A DNA stretch of 64,000 nt from the NCBI RefSeq assembly GCF_004310685.1, contig NZ_SISG01000001.1, positions 744,001 to 808,000 on the forward strand, written 5' to 3'. The notes under the pieces are model-generated. The model saw only the letters and a program-made list of their open reading frames with translations. It was not told where the DNA came from and made no database searches. The DNA comes from Glaciihabitans arcticus (GTDB lineage: Bacteria; Actinomycetota; Actinomycetes; Actinomycetales; Microbacteriaceae). The position numbers and the translations under genes are program-made. This document shows positions 24,657 to 32,652 of the stretch, piece after piece; position 1 is the stretch's first letter; each line of letters opens with the position of its first letter.

Positions 24657-25778
24657 CTACCGCGCGCGGCGGATAACCGTATCGGCGAGCTGCAGCAGCT
24701 GTTCCCGCGCTGAGGCCGAGAGCGGGGCATCCGCCACAGCACTCTTGGCGATGCCCACGTTGCGGTCGATGATGCGCTCGACCTGGTCGATGGCACCGCT
24801 GTCGACGATCGCGGACTGCAGCATCGCGATCTGTTCCGCGTCGAGATCCGGGTCACCCAGCAAATCGTCGAGCACGCGCCGCGAACTGCCCGGCATGGTC
24901 GCACGGGCGAGCGCGATGAGCACGGTGCGCTTGCCCTCGCGCAGGTCGTCGCCCGCGGGCTTCCCGGTGACCGCAGGGTCACCGAATACCCCGAGCATGT
25001 CGTCACGCAACTGGTAGGCGATGCCCAGGGGCAGGCCGAATTCGCGCAGGGCGGCCTTCTGGGCCGCGGTTCCGCCGCCGAGTGAGGCGCCGATGGCGAG
25101 CGGGGCCTCCACGCTGTACTTGGCCGACTTGTAGACAACGACGCGATGCGCGCGCGGCAGCAATTCTGCTTCGGGATGACGCAGCCACGCGTTCTCCTCG
25201 AGGATGTCGAGATACTGGCCGACCGTCACCTCCGTGCGCATGAGGTTGAACTCGGCCCGCGCGGCGGCGGCCGAGGCAGGCGTCGCGAGCTGCGTGAGGG
25301 CGTCGGCGAAGAGCTCGTCGCTCCAGCTGAGGATGAGGTCCCCGAGCAGGAGCGCGGCCGACTGCCCGAAACCGAGGGGGTTGCCGAGCCACGCGCCGTC
25401 ACGGTGCAGGGCCTCGAAGCGCTTGTGGGCGGAGGGCTTCGCGCGACGCGTGTCGGAGTTGTCCATGATGTCGTCGTGCACGAGCGCGGCGGCGTGGAAC
25501 AGCTCGAGCGCGGAGGCGGCCTGCACGACCGCGGCGAAGTCGGTCTCTCGAACGGGATCAGGGGCCAGGTCGAAGCCGTCGGGATCGCCGCTCACCGCCT
25601 CCCAGCCCCAGTAGCAGAACAGGGCCCGGAATCGCTTGCCGCCGGAGAGGAACTCCCGCGAGAAGTCGATAAAGGGGTCGAGTTCGGGAGCGATGGCGGA
25701 CAGCTCGGGAGCCCGCCGCTCAAGGAACTCGTCGATGCGGATCTGAACCAGATCGACTAACCGCGTACTCTCAGCCAC
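24657..25778 (-). CDS. Polyprenyl (geranylgeranyl-type) diphosphate synthase
   Basis: A 373-residue trans-prenyltransferase. First Asp-rich motif DDIMD (102-106) preceded by LELFHAAALVH; second DDMLGVFGD (259-267). It condenses IPP with allylic diphosphates in isoprenoid synthesis (quinones, carotenoids or lipid carriers); chain length cannot be fixed by eye. Position beside the Rv2175c-like and pknL genes parallels idsA2 (Rv2173). GTG 25778 has TAGGCT at 25785-25790 (minus strand) 6 nt upstream, indicating a leaderless mRNA. Confidence 0.9.
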   Translation of the reverse strand: MAESTRLVDLVQIRIDEFLERRAPELSAIAPELDPFIDFSREFLSGGKRFRALFCYWGWEAVSGDPDGFDLAPDPVRETDFAAVVQAASALELFHAAALVHDDIMDNSDTRRAKPSAHKRFEALHRDGAWLGNPLGFGQSAALLLGDLILSWSDELFADALTQLATPASAAAARAEFNLMRTEVTVGQYLDILEENAWLRHPEAELLPRAHRVVVYKSAKYSVEAPLAIGASLGGGTAAQKAALREFGLPLGIAYQLRDDMLGVFGDPAVTGKPAGDDLREGKRTVLIALARATMPGSSRRVLDDLLGDPDLDAEQIAMLQSAIVDSGAIDQVERIIDRNVGIAKSAVADAPLSASAREQLLQLADTVIRRAR

Positions 25779-25784
25779 GCGCCT

Positions 25785-25790
25785 AGCCTA
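25785..25790 (-). promoter_or_regulatory. Putative -10 element (TAGGCT) for the polyprenyl synthase gene
   Basis: Minus-strand TAGGCT, 6 nt from GTG 25778, no Shine-Dalgarno. Confidence 0.5.
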
Positions 25791-25860
25791 GCCATCCTCG
25801 CGGGGCGTATTATGGAGAGCTACAACCGGGCCATTTATCCCGAGGGCTGAGGAGCACGAA

Positions 25861-26250
25861 ATGCCACTTTCCGAGCAGGAGCAGCGTCTCCTCGAAGAGA
25901 TGGAACGCAATCTCTACCAAAACGACGCCGATTTCGTTGCCACCGTCAGCGCGCGTCGCGGTAGGCCGAACTACACGGTCATCCTCGTGGGTGTGCTCAT
26001 CGGCATCGCCGGCGTCGCAACTCTCGTAACGGGAGTGATCCTGCAACTGGCCATCGTCGGTGTGCTCGGCTTCCTGGTCATGTTCGCCGGTGTGCTCGTC
26101 GCCCTCGCGCCTCCTCGCCGCTCAGCAGGTGCCGCAAGTCCCGCACCGCAGGAATTCGGCGGAGCCCGCGCCAAGCAGAAGAAGTCCTCGAGCTTTATGG
26201 ACGGCCTGAACGACCGCTGGGACAAGCGACAGGACGACCGGGGCCAGTAG
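25861..26250 (+). CDS. DUF3040 membrane protein
   Basis: A 129-residue protein starting MPLSEQEQRLLEEMERNL, the DUF3040 hallmark, with two transmembrane helices (about 38-58 and 63-83) and a polar, basic C-terminal tail. It is regularly found just before mraZ in actinobacteria; function unknown. GAGGAG lies 6 nt before ATG 25861. A strong terminator follows at 26272-26300, separating it from the dcw operon. Confidence 0.88.
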   Translation: MPLSEQEQRLLEEMERNLYQNDADFVATVSARRGRPNYTVILVGVLIGIAGVATLVTGVILQLAIVGVLGFLVMFAGVLVALAPPRRSAGAASPAPQEFGGARAKQKKSSSFMDGLNDRWDKRQDDRGQ

Positions 26251-26271
26251 CCTCCACTTCTCTCCCTTTTC

Positions 26272-26300
26272 AGGGCCGACCTTCGGGTCGGCCCTTTTTT
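26272..26300 (+). terminator. Intrinsic terminator after the DUF3040 gene
   Basis: Perfect 9-bp stem AGGGCCGAC/GTCGGCCCT with loop CTTCGG, followed by six Ts (26295-26300). Confidence 0.93.
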
Positions 26301-26333
26301 GTGCCTTCGGGATGTCCCGGCGCCGCATTATTG

Positions 26334-26358
26334 AGCCAAATTGCTCCATTTCCCTCCA
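26334..26358 (-). promoter_or_regulatory. Second, inverted 10-bp-phased TGG cluster (possible MraZ boxes)
   Basis: On the minus strand TGGAG (26358-26354), TGGAG (26348-26344) and TGGCT (26338-26334) occur with exactly 10-bp spacing, mirroring the plus-strand cluster at 26431-26456. MraZ binds tandem TGGG-type repeats separated by 5 nt. No minus-strand gene starts here, so its role is unclear. Confidence 0.45.
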
Positions 26359-26430
26359 CCCCGTTTTCTCAGGCGATCACTGGGCAGTATTTGTTGATAG
26401 CCGCGGATATTCCCATTTTCCTAGGATTGG

Positions 26431-26456
26431 TGGTGGAAAGTGGAGTAAAGTGGAGG
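26431..26456 (+). promoter_or_regulatory. MraZ-binding direct repeats upstream of mraZ
   Basis: Three repeats TGGTG, TGGAG, TGGAG begin at 26431, 26441 and 26451, each followed by 5-nt spacers (GAAAG, TAAAG). This 10-bp phasing matches known MraZ operators that autoregulate dcw clusters. They lie 40-65 nt before mraZ. Confidence 0.75.
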
Positions 26457-26494
26457 CTACCTAAACCTGGGCCGGTAGTGAGGGGAGTGAAGCC

Positions 26495-26926
26495 ATGTTT
26501 CTGGGCACCCACGCACCCAAGCTCGATGACAAGGGACGCGTCATCCTTCCGGCCAAGTTCTGGGACGAACTGTCATCCGGCCTCGTCATCACCCGCGGCC
26601 AGGAACGCTGCCTCTACGTGTTCAGCGAGCGCGAGTTCGAGAACGTGCACGAGAAGATCCGCCAGGCACCCATCACGAGCAAGGAGGGTCGCGACTTCCT
26701 GCGCCTCTTCCTCTCCGGTGCCAGCCAGGAGCGACCCGATACGCAGCACCGCATCACGATCCCCGCGAACCTGCGCGAGTACGCCGGGCTCGGCCGTGAG
26801 CTCACCGTGATCGGTGCGGGAAGCCGCGCCGAGATCTGGGACACCGCGGCCTGGAACGACTACTACGCCACAAACGAAGCAGGCTTCTCCGACACCGCTG
26901 AGGAGGTGATCCCGGGACTCTTCTAG
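26495..26926 (+). CDS. mraZ: Transcriptional regulator MraZ
   Basis: A 143-residue protein with two SpoVT/AbrB-like modules: [21 protein letters not shown] (N-terminal) and [20 protein letters not shown] (C-terminal), each carrying the conserved DxxGR / QxR motif. MraZ is the first gene of most dcw clusters and represses or tunes that operon. ATG 26495 follows GAGGGGAG. Operator repeats are visible upstream. Confidence 0.96.
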   Translation: MFLGTHAPKLDDKGRVILPAKFWDELSSGLVITRGQERCLYVFSEREFENVHEKIRQAPITSKEGRDFLRLFLSGASQERPDTQHRITIPANLREYAGLGRELTVIGAGSRAEIWDTAAWNDYYATNEAGFSDTAEEVIPGLF

Positions 26927-26960
26927 AACCTTGGCGCTGACTCCCAGCCGATCAATCGCC

Positions 26961-26984
26961 CTGTCTCACCTTCCCCGGTGACAG
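26961..26984 (+). other. mRNA hairpin between mraZ and rsmH
   Basis: CTGTCTCACC pairs with GGTGACAG around TTCCCC. There is no U-tract, so it is not a classical terminator; it could modulate rsmH translation or mRNA stability. The hairpin overlaps a GTG (26978) in frame with rsmH. Confidence 0.35.
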
Positions 26985-27031
26985 GTCGGACCGGATGGGG
27001 ATCAGCGCTAAGGATCGAGAACCCGCTTCTT

Positions 27032-27985
27032 ATGGCACACGACGACATCCACATCTCCGTGAACCTCGAGCGCACACTCGAGCTCCTCGCCCCTTCGGTC
27101 GGCGCTCCCGGCGCCGTGCTCGTGGACGGCACGCTCGGCATGGGCGGCCACGCCGAGGCATTCCTCGAGCGCTTTCCCGAATTGACCCTGGTCGGCATCG
27201 ACCGCGACACCAACGCTCTCGCGATAGCGGGGGAGCGCCTCGCGCGCTTCGCCGATCGCACCCACTTCGTGCACTCCACCAACGACCGCATCGCTGAGGT
27301 GCTGAAGAAGCTCGGCATCGCGGAGGTACAGGGCATCCTGTTCGACCTCGGTGTCTCTTCGCTGCAGCTCGACGACGTCGATCGCGGCTTCTCCTATTCG
27401 AAGGATGCCCCGCTCGACATGCGCATGGATCCGACGTCCACCCTCACGGCGGAGAAGATCCTCGCCGAGTACAGCGAATTCGAACTGCGTCGCATCTTCT
27501 ACGACTACGGCGAGGAGAAGCTCGCGCCGCGGTACGCCTCGAAGATCGTGCAGCGTCGCGAAGTGGAACCCCTCACGCGATCGTCGCAGCTCAACGAAGT
27601 GATCGTGGCAGCGACGCCCGCGGCAGTGCAGCGCACGGGACATCCCGCCAAGCGCGTCTTCCAGGCGCTGCGCATCGAGGTCAACCAGGAACTCTCGGTG
27701 ATCGAGAAGGCCGTGCCTGCTGCACTCGACTCGCTCGCGGTCGGCGGCCGCATCGTTGTGCTGTCGTTCCAGTCCCTCGAGGACCGGATCGTCAAGCGTG
27801 TGTTCGCCTCCCGATCGACCTCAACGGCTCCTGCGGGCCTCCCGGTCGAACTGCCGGAGCACAAGCCGGAATTCGCACTCCTCGTGCGCGGCGCCGAACA
27901 GGCGTCCGAGAGCGAGCGAGCAGACAACCCCCGCGCGACGTCAGTCCGACTGCGCGCCGCCGAACGACTCAGGAGGATCGCATGA
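27032..27985 (+). CDS. rsmH: 16S rRNA (cytosine1402-N4)-methyltransferase
   Basis: A 317-residue SAM-dependent methyltransferase acting on C1402 of 16S rRNA. SAM loop VDGTLGMGGHAEAFLE near residues 33-48; IDRDTNALAIA; LFDLGVSSLQLDDVDRGFSY; RVFQALRIEVNQEL; ends RLRAAERLRRI. The length fits ATG 27032 (MAHDDIHISV). GTG 26978 in the same frame would add 18 unconserved residues. The stop overlaps ftsL by 4 nt (ATGA). Confidence 0.94.
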   Translation: MAHDDIHISVNLERTLELLAPSVGAPGAVLVDGTLGMGGHAEAFLERFPELTLVGIDRDTNALAIAGERLARFADRTHFVHSTNDRIAEVLKKLGIAEVQGILFDLGVSSLQLDDVDRGFSYSKDAPLDMRMDPTSTLTAEKILAEYSEFELRRIFYDYGEEKLAPRYASKIVQRREVEPLTRSSQLNEVIVAATPAAVQRTGHPAKRVFQALRIEVNQELSVIEKAVPAALDSLAVGGRIVVLSFQSLEDRIVKRVFASRSTSTAPAGLPVELPEHKPEFALLVRGAEQASESERADNPRATSVRLRAAERLRRIA

Positions 27986-28596
27986 GCACGAACCTTGCCT
28001 ACGCGACCCCGCAGCGCGCGGCTCGCCCCGAGCAGGAGCAGCACCCGCGCCAGATCGAGATCGTCTCGACCCGCGCACAGCGACGCGCACGCCCGCGCGT
28101 CGTGTACGCCGTGGCGACGGTCGGCGGCCTGTTCGCCCTCTTCATCGCGCAGCTGCTGCTGAGCATCGTCATTTCCGACGGCGCCTACGAGATCTCCGAC
28201 CTGCGCGTCGAGCAGCGCAACCTCGTGCGCACCGAGCAGGACCTGGGCGAGAAGCTCGACCTGCTCGCCTCGCAGCAGAACCTTGCAACCCAGGCCGAGG
28301 GTCTCGGCATGGTCACCAACACCTCGACCCCGATGTTCCTCCGTCTCTCCGACGGTGCGATCTTCGGTGCGGCGAACGGGACGGGAACGAGCGGAACGCT
28401 CCTCGGTCCCGACGGATCGCTCGTCGCGAACTCGCTCCTCGGTGACATCCCCATCGCGGGGAGCACCGAGGGCGGGGAGTCCACCGATGGCTCGCCCGCG
28501 CTCAGCGCGAGCGGGGCATCCGGAACCACAACGACCACTGTCACCCCACCGAAGACGGCCACGCCGGGCGCGCTTCCCTCACCCGTGACGAGGTAG
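27982..28596 (+). CDS. ftsL: FtsL-like cell-division membrane protein
   Basis: A 204-residue bitopic protein: basic cytoplasmic N-terminus (1-40), one transmembrane helix (about 41-63), a short coiled coil (about 68-105: LRVEQRNLVRTEQDLGEKLD) and a Gly/Ser/Thr/Pro-rich tail. Position between rsmH and ftsI, plus topology, identifies it as FtsL, the partner of FtsQ and DivIC-type proteins that activates FtsWI. Sequence conservation of FtsL is low, so assignment relies on context. ATG overlaps the rsmH stop. Confidence 0.82.
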   Translation: MSTNLAYATPQRAARPEQEQHPRQIEIVSTRAQRRARPRVVYAVATVGGLFALFIAQLLLSIVISDGAYEISDLRVEQRNLVRTEQDLGEKLDLLASQQNLATQAEGLGMVTNTSTPMFLRLSDGAIFGAANGTGTSGTLLGPDGSLVANSLLGDIPIAGSTEGGESTDGSPALSASGASGTTTTTVTPPKTATPGALPSPVTR

Positions 28597-28636
28597 ATGC
28601 GACACTGCATCTGCCCCTGAGATCAAAAGGACACCC

Positions 28637-30409
28637 GTGAACAACCCCCGCAGCACGAGGCGACGCCTCACCGCCACGGTGCTGGCGATCATGTGTGTCG
28701 TCGGACTCTTTGTCGGTCGGCTCGTCGACATCCAGGTGGTCAGCGCCGACGAGCTCAACAAGGAGTCGCTCGGCAAGCGCTCGATCAACCTCGTCGAATA
28801 CGCGGCGCGCGGCGACATCGTCGACTCGAACGGCGTGATCCTCGCGAACAGCGTCGACCGGTTCGACATCATCGCCTCGCCGAAGCTCGTCAAGGAGTCC
28901 TTCACGCGCAAGGACGACAAGGGTGTCAAGACCAAGGTCACGTTTATGCAGGCCGTCACCGAGCTCGCCGAGGCGACCGGCGAGGACGCCGCCGAGTTGA
29001 TCAGCAAGCTCACCACCGACCCGACCTCCGACTACGTACTGCTGTCGAAGGCGGAGACCCTCGACACCCTCGGCCTGGTCAAGGCACTCAAGATCCCCTT
29101 CGTCTTCAACCAGGTGCGCCCGAGTCGCACCTACCCGAGCGGTGCCGTCGCCGGCAACCTCGTGGGTTTTATGGGCACCGATGGACCGCAGGCCGGCCTC
29201 GAGAAGCAGTACCGCTCGTGCCTCGACAACGTGAACGGCACCTCGACCTACGAACGCAGCTCCGACGGCGTGCGTCTTCCGGGTAGCACCGTGACGACCA
29301 AGGAGAAGAAGGATGGCGGCACGCTCAAGCTCACCATCGACAGCGACTTCACCTTCTACGTGCAGCAGACGATGGCCGCTCGTGCCGAAGAGCTCGGTGC
29401 GGACTGGGCGACCGCCGCAGTGGTGCGCGTGAGCGATGGCCACGTGATGGCGATGACCGACTACCCCTCGGTCGACCCGAACAACGTGAGCGCTTCGAAG
29501 AAGACGGAACTCGGCTCGGTCGCGTTCTCCACGCCATATGAGCCCGGCTCGACCATGAAGCCGCTCACCGCCGCCATGCTGCTCGACGCGGGCCTCATCA
29601 CCCAGACGACCAACGTGAACGTGCCCGGTGCCCTGTACACCGAGGGCGGCGGCCGCATCAAGGACTCCTTCTCGCACGGCGACCTGCACTACACAACTGC
29701 CGGCATCATCACGAACTCCTCCAACATCGGCATCTCGATCCTCTCCGAGAAGATGAGCCCCAAGGAGCGGCGCGAGTACTTCCTGAAGTTCGGGCTGAGC
29801 CAGAAGACCGCCGTTGGGTTCGGAGGCGAGTCGACCGGCCTCATCCCGAAGCTGAATGCGAACGGCAAGTGGGGCGACGCGATCACGACCTACGCGCTCT
29901 CGTTCGGACAGGCCATGCAGACTACGACCGCGCAGGTCGCCTCCGCGTACCAGACCCTCGGCAACAAGGGTGTGCGCATGCCGCTCACGCTCGTCGAGGG
30001 CTGTGAGCAGGCGGACGGCACCGTCACCGACCTCCCGTCCACGGAGGGCATTCGGGTCGTCTCCGACAAGGCGGCAACGCAGACGGTGCAGATGATGGAG
30101 AACGTCGTCACCCAGGGCTGGCTGAGCAGCACCCTGCAGATTCCGGGATACCGCATCGCGGCGAAGACCGGAACCGCCCAGGTCGCCGAGAACGGACGCT
30201 ACGGCAACAACTACACGGTCTCCGTCGCGGGCCTCATTCCGGCCGAGGCGCCCGAGTACGCGGTTGTGGTCACCTTCGGCAACCCCGATACGATGAAGAC
30301 GTCGGGTGCAGCAGCACCCACCTTCAAGAAGATCATGACCCAGGTCATCAAGACGTTCAGGGTGACCCCCTCGACCAAGCCGGCCCCGGAGATTCCCCAA
30401 TCCTGGTAA
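28637..30409 (+). CDS. ftsI: Septal peptidoglycan transpeptidase (penicillin-binding protein 2 / FtsI)
   Basis: A 590-residue class B penicillin-binding protein. One N-terminal transmembrane helix (about 12-32), dimerisation domain, then the transpeptidase with S305-T-M-K308, S361-S-N363 and K510-T-G512. It cross-links septal peptidoglycan together with FtsW. AAAAGGACACCC precedes GTG 28637. No PASTA domain is present at the C-terminus. Confidence 0.95.
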   Translation: MNNPRSTRRRLTATVLAIMCVVGLFVGRLVDIQVVSADELNKESLGKRSINLVEYAARGDIVDSNGVILANSVDRFDIIASPKLVKESFTRKDDKGVKTKVTFMQAVTELAEATGEDAAELISKLTTDPTSDYVLLSKAETLDTLGLVKALKIPFVFNQVRPSRTYPSGAVAGNLVGFMGTDGPQAGLEKQYRSCLDNVNGTSTYERSSDGVRLPGSTVTTKEKKDGGTLKLTIDSDFTFYVQQTMAARAEELGADWATAAVVRVSDGHVMAMTDYPSVDPNNVSASKKTELGSVAFSTPYEPGSTMKPLTAAMLLDAGLITQTTNVNVPGALYTEGGGRIKDSFSHGDLHYTTAGIITNSSNIGISILSEKMSPKERREYFLKFGLSQKTAVGFGGESTGLIPKLNANGKWGDAITTYALSFGQAMQTTTAQVASAYQTLGNKGVRMPLTLVEGCEQADGTVTDLPSTEGIRVVSDKAATQTVQMMENVVTQGWLSSTLQIPGYRIAAKTGTAQVAENGRYGNNYTVSVAGLIPAEAPEYAVVVTFGNPDTMKTSGAAAPTFKKIMTQVIKTFRVTPSTKPAPEIPQSW

Positions 30410-30436
30410 CACCGGCTGTGCAGAAATGAGTACCGC

Positions 30437-31996
30437 GTGACCGCTCGGATTCCCACGGTTCTTCGACCGGAGCATCCCTCGGCCAGGGCCCTGTCGGGGC
30501 TCGTCGAAGAGTTTGGCCTCGACTACCGGGGATCGCTCGACGGCATCGAGATCACCGGTGTGACCCTCAGCACCGACGACCTGCACCCCGGTGACCTCTA
30601 CGTCGGCATGCCCGGCGCGGTCAGCCACGGTGCGAAGTACGCGGAGAAAGCGCGCAAAGGCGGTGCTGTCGCGATTTTGACGGATGCCGCGGGCGCAACC
30701 CTCGCAGACAGCTCAGGGCTGCCCATGCTGCTCGTCGAGGCCCCGCGCACGGCTCTCGGTGCCATCTCGGCGTGGGTGTACCGCACCATGGAGCACCCAC
30801 CCCTGCTCTTCGGCACCACCGGTACCAACGGCAAGACCAGTGTGTCGTACCTGCTCGAGGGCATCCTGCGCCAGCTCGGGCTTGTCAGCGGACTCAGCTC
30901 GACGGCCGAGCGCCACATCGGCGACCTGACCGTGGTGAGCCGCCTGACCACCCCGGAGGCCAGCGAGATGCACGCCCTGCTCGCCCGTATGCGCGAGAGC
31001 GAGGTGCGTGCGGTCGTCATCGAGGTGAGCGCGCAGGCGCTCAGCCGCAATCGCGTAGACGGCTTGCTGTTCGACGTCGTCGCGTTCACGAACCTCAGCC
31101 ACGACCACCTCGACGACTACGCCGACATGGAGGAGTACTTCCAGGCGAAGCTCGCCCTGTTCCAGCCAGATCGCGGCAAGCGCGGTGTGATCTCCCTGGA
31201 CTCGCCCTACGGTCAGCGGGTCGTCGAGGAGTCGCGCATCCCGATCACCACGATCTCGGCCACGCCGGGTGTCGAGGCCGAGTGGATGGTCGAGATCGTC
31301 GAGGAGACGGCTGCCTACACCGAGTTCACCCTCACCGGGCCCGAGGACCGCACCCTCACGACCCGTGTGCCGCTCATCGGCTGGCACATGGCGGCTAACG
31401 GTGCGCTCGCGATCGTGATGCTCGTTGAGGCAGGTTTCGAGCTCGAGGCGATCGGCCAGGCACTCGAGCCCTCCGAGGACAACCCGGGCGGCGGCATCGA
31501 CGCCTACCTGCCCGGTCGCACCGAGCGCATCTCGGGCGACCACGGGCCGACCGTGTACGTCGACTTCGGCCACAGCCCCGACGCTTTCGAGCAGACGCTG
31601 CAGGCCGTGCGCAAGGTCACTTCCGGCCGAGTCATCATGGTCTTCGGTGCCGACGGCGACCGCGACGCCACCAAGCGCCACGAGATGGGCCGCGTCGCCG
31701 CCGAGTACTCCGACGTGCTGGTCATCACCGACCATCACCCGCGCTACGAGGACCCGACCTCCATCCGCGCCACCCTCGTCGAGGGAGCGGCCCTCGCCGC
31801 GAGCCCGTCCGACGTGCACGAGGTCAGCCCGCCCGAGCAGGCGATCCGCGCGGCCGTGCAGCTTGCGAAAGAGGGAGACTCGATCCTCTGGGCCGGACCC
31901 GGCCACCAGGACTACCGCGATATCGAGGGCGTGCGCACGCCCTATTCCGCGCGTGACGAGGCGCGTGCCGCCCTGCTCGAGGCAGGCTGGGCGTGA
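30437..31996 (+). CDS. murE: UDP-N-acetylmuramyl-dipeptide--diamino acid ligase MurE
   Basis: A 519-residue Mur ligase adding the third residue to UDP-MurNAc-dipeptide in the cytoplasm. GTTGTNGKTS P-loop (126-135), K239 in FQAKLALF (usually carbamylated), FTNLSHDHLD, GWHMAANGALA, and a C-terminal domain. The diamino-acid motif, DNPR in meso-DAP enzymes, reads D432-H-H-P-R436 here, so the substrate may be L-Lys, L-Orn or DAB, as expected for Microbacteriaceae. GTG 30437. The stop overlaps the next gene as GTGA. Confidence 0.93.
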   Translation: MTARIPTVLRPEHPSARALSGLVEEFGLDYRGSLDGIEITGVTLSTDDLHPGDLYVGMPGAVSHGAKYAEKARKGGAVAILTDAAGATLADSSGLPMLLVEAPRTALGAISAWVYRTMEHPPLLFGTTGTNGKTSVSYLLEGILRQLGLVSGLSSTAERHIGDLTVVSRLTTPEASEMHALLARMRESEVRAVVIEVSAQALSRNRVDGLLFDVVAFTNLSHDHLDDYADMEEYFQAKLALFQPDRGKRGVISLDSPYGQRVVEESRIPITTISATPGVEAEWMVEIVEETAAYTEFTLTGPEDRTLTTRVPLIGWHMAANGALAIVMLVEAGFELEAIGQALEPSEDNPGGGIDAYLPGRTERISGDHGPTVYVDFGHSPDAFEQTLQAVRKVTSGRVIMVFGADGDRDATKRHEMGRVAAEYSDVLVITDHHPRYEDPTSIRATLVEGAALAASPSDVHEVSPPEQAIRAAVQLAKEGDSILWAGPGHQDYRDIEGVRTPYSARDEARAALLEAGWA

Positions 31997-32652
31997 CCTT
32001 CGACGCGGCCAACGTGCGCATCACGCGCGCGGGTACCAGCTTCACCGTCTCCGGGGACAACCCCTGGACCGGCGCCATCGTGACCCTGCAGCGCGCGGGG
32101 GAGCGGTACGTCGAACCCGCCCTCGCGAGCCTCGAGGCCTCACTCGAGGAGGGCCTTCCGCTCGAGCTCGCGCTCACGGCAGCTACGAGCTCCTCGCGCG
32201 GCGAGCGCTGGGACATGCAGGCGCTGTACCCGAGCCCGGGCATCCTCGTTCTCAATGATGCTTCCGAGGCGACGCCGTCGACCACGATCGCCGCCCTCAA
32301 GACGCTCGCCGAGCTCGCCCTCGATGGCAGTCGCTCGATCGCCGTGCTCGGCGAGGTGGACGTCGACGACCCCACCGAGTGGCGAGAGGAGCACGATCGC
32401 ATCGGCCGCATCGTCGTGCGTTTGAACATCTCGAAGCTCGTCGTCGTGGGCGACGGAGCACGTCACATTCACAACGCGGCGGGCCTCGAAGGTTCGTGGG
32501 ATGGGGAGTCGGTGCTCGTTGGCACTGCAGAAGAGGCATACGATCTTCTGGGAGTAGACCTGCGTGACGGAGACGTTGTGCTCGTGAAGTCATCGGCATC
32601 GGCCGGGCTGGGGTCTCTCGGAGACCGGCTGGGAGGAGCTGACTCGTGGTAG
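31993..32652 (+). pseudogene. Truncated MurF-like protein, C-terminal half only (intact ORF)
   Basis: 219 codons in the murF position. Full MurF is about 450-480 residues. The N-terminal UDP-MurNAc-tripeptide domain and the ATP-binding P-loop (GTNGKT) are absent. What remains aligns with the end of the central domain and the C-terminal domain: IAVLGEV, EEHDRIGRIVVRLNI, GLEGSWDGES, GDVVLVKSS. Key family residues are also lost: the GxHxxxN segment reads GERYVEP (36-42) and the NDxYNANP motif reads NDASEATP (88-95). It has no frameshift, overlaps murE by 4 nt and mraY by 7 nt, and its ORF is intact, so it may be a retained pseudo-enzyme rather than dead DNA. A working murF must lie elsewhere. 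Confidence 0.8.

Noticed and set aside
26961-26984. Hairpin after mraZ as a terminator
   Set aside because: No U-tract follows, and rsmH belongs to the same dcw transcription unit.
28541-30628. 695-codon open frame antisense to ftsI
   Set aside because: Shadow of a strongly biased gene with full penicillin-binding motifs on the plus strand.
31993-32652. Explanation of the short MurF as a simple frameshift
   Set aside because: murE runs up to the start codon with normal coding sequence, so no missing MurF N-terminus is hidden in another frame nearby.
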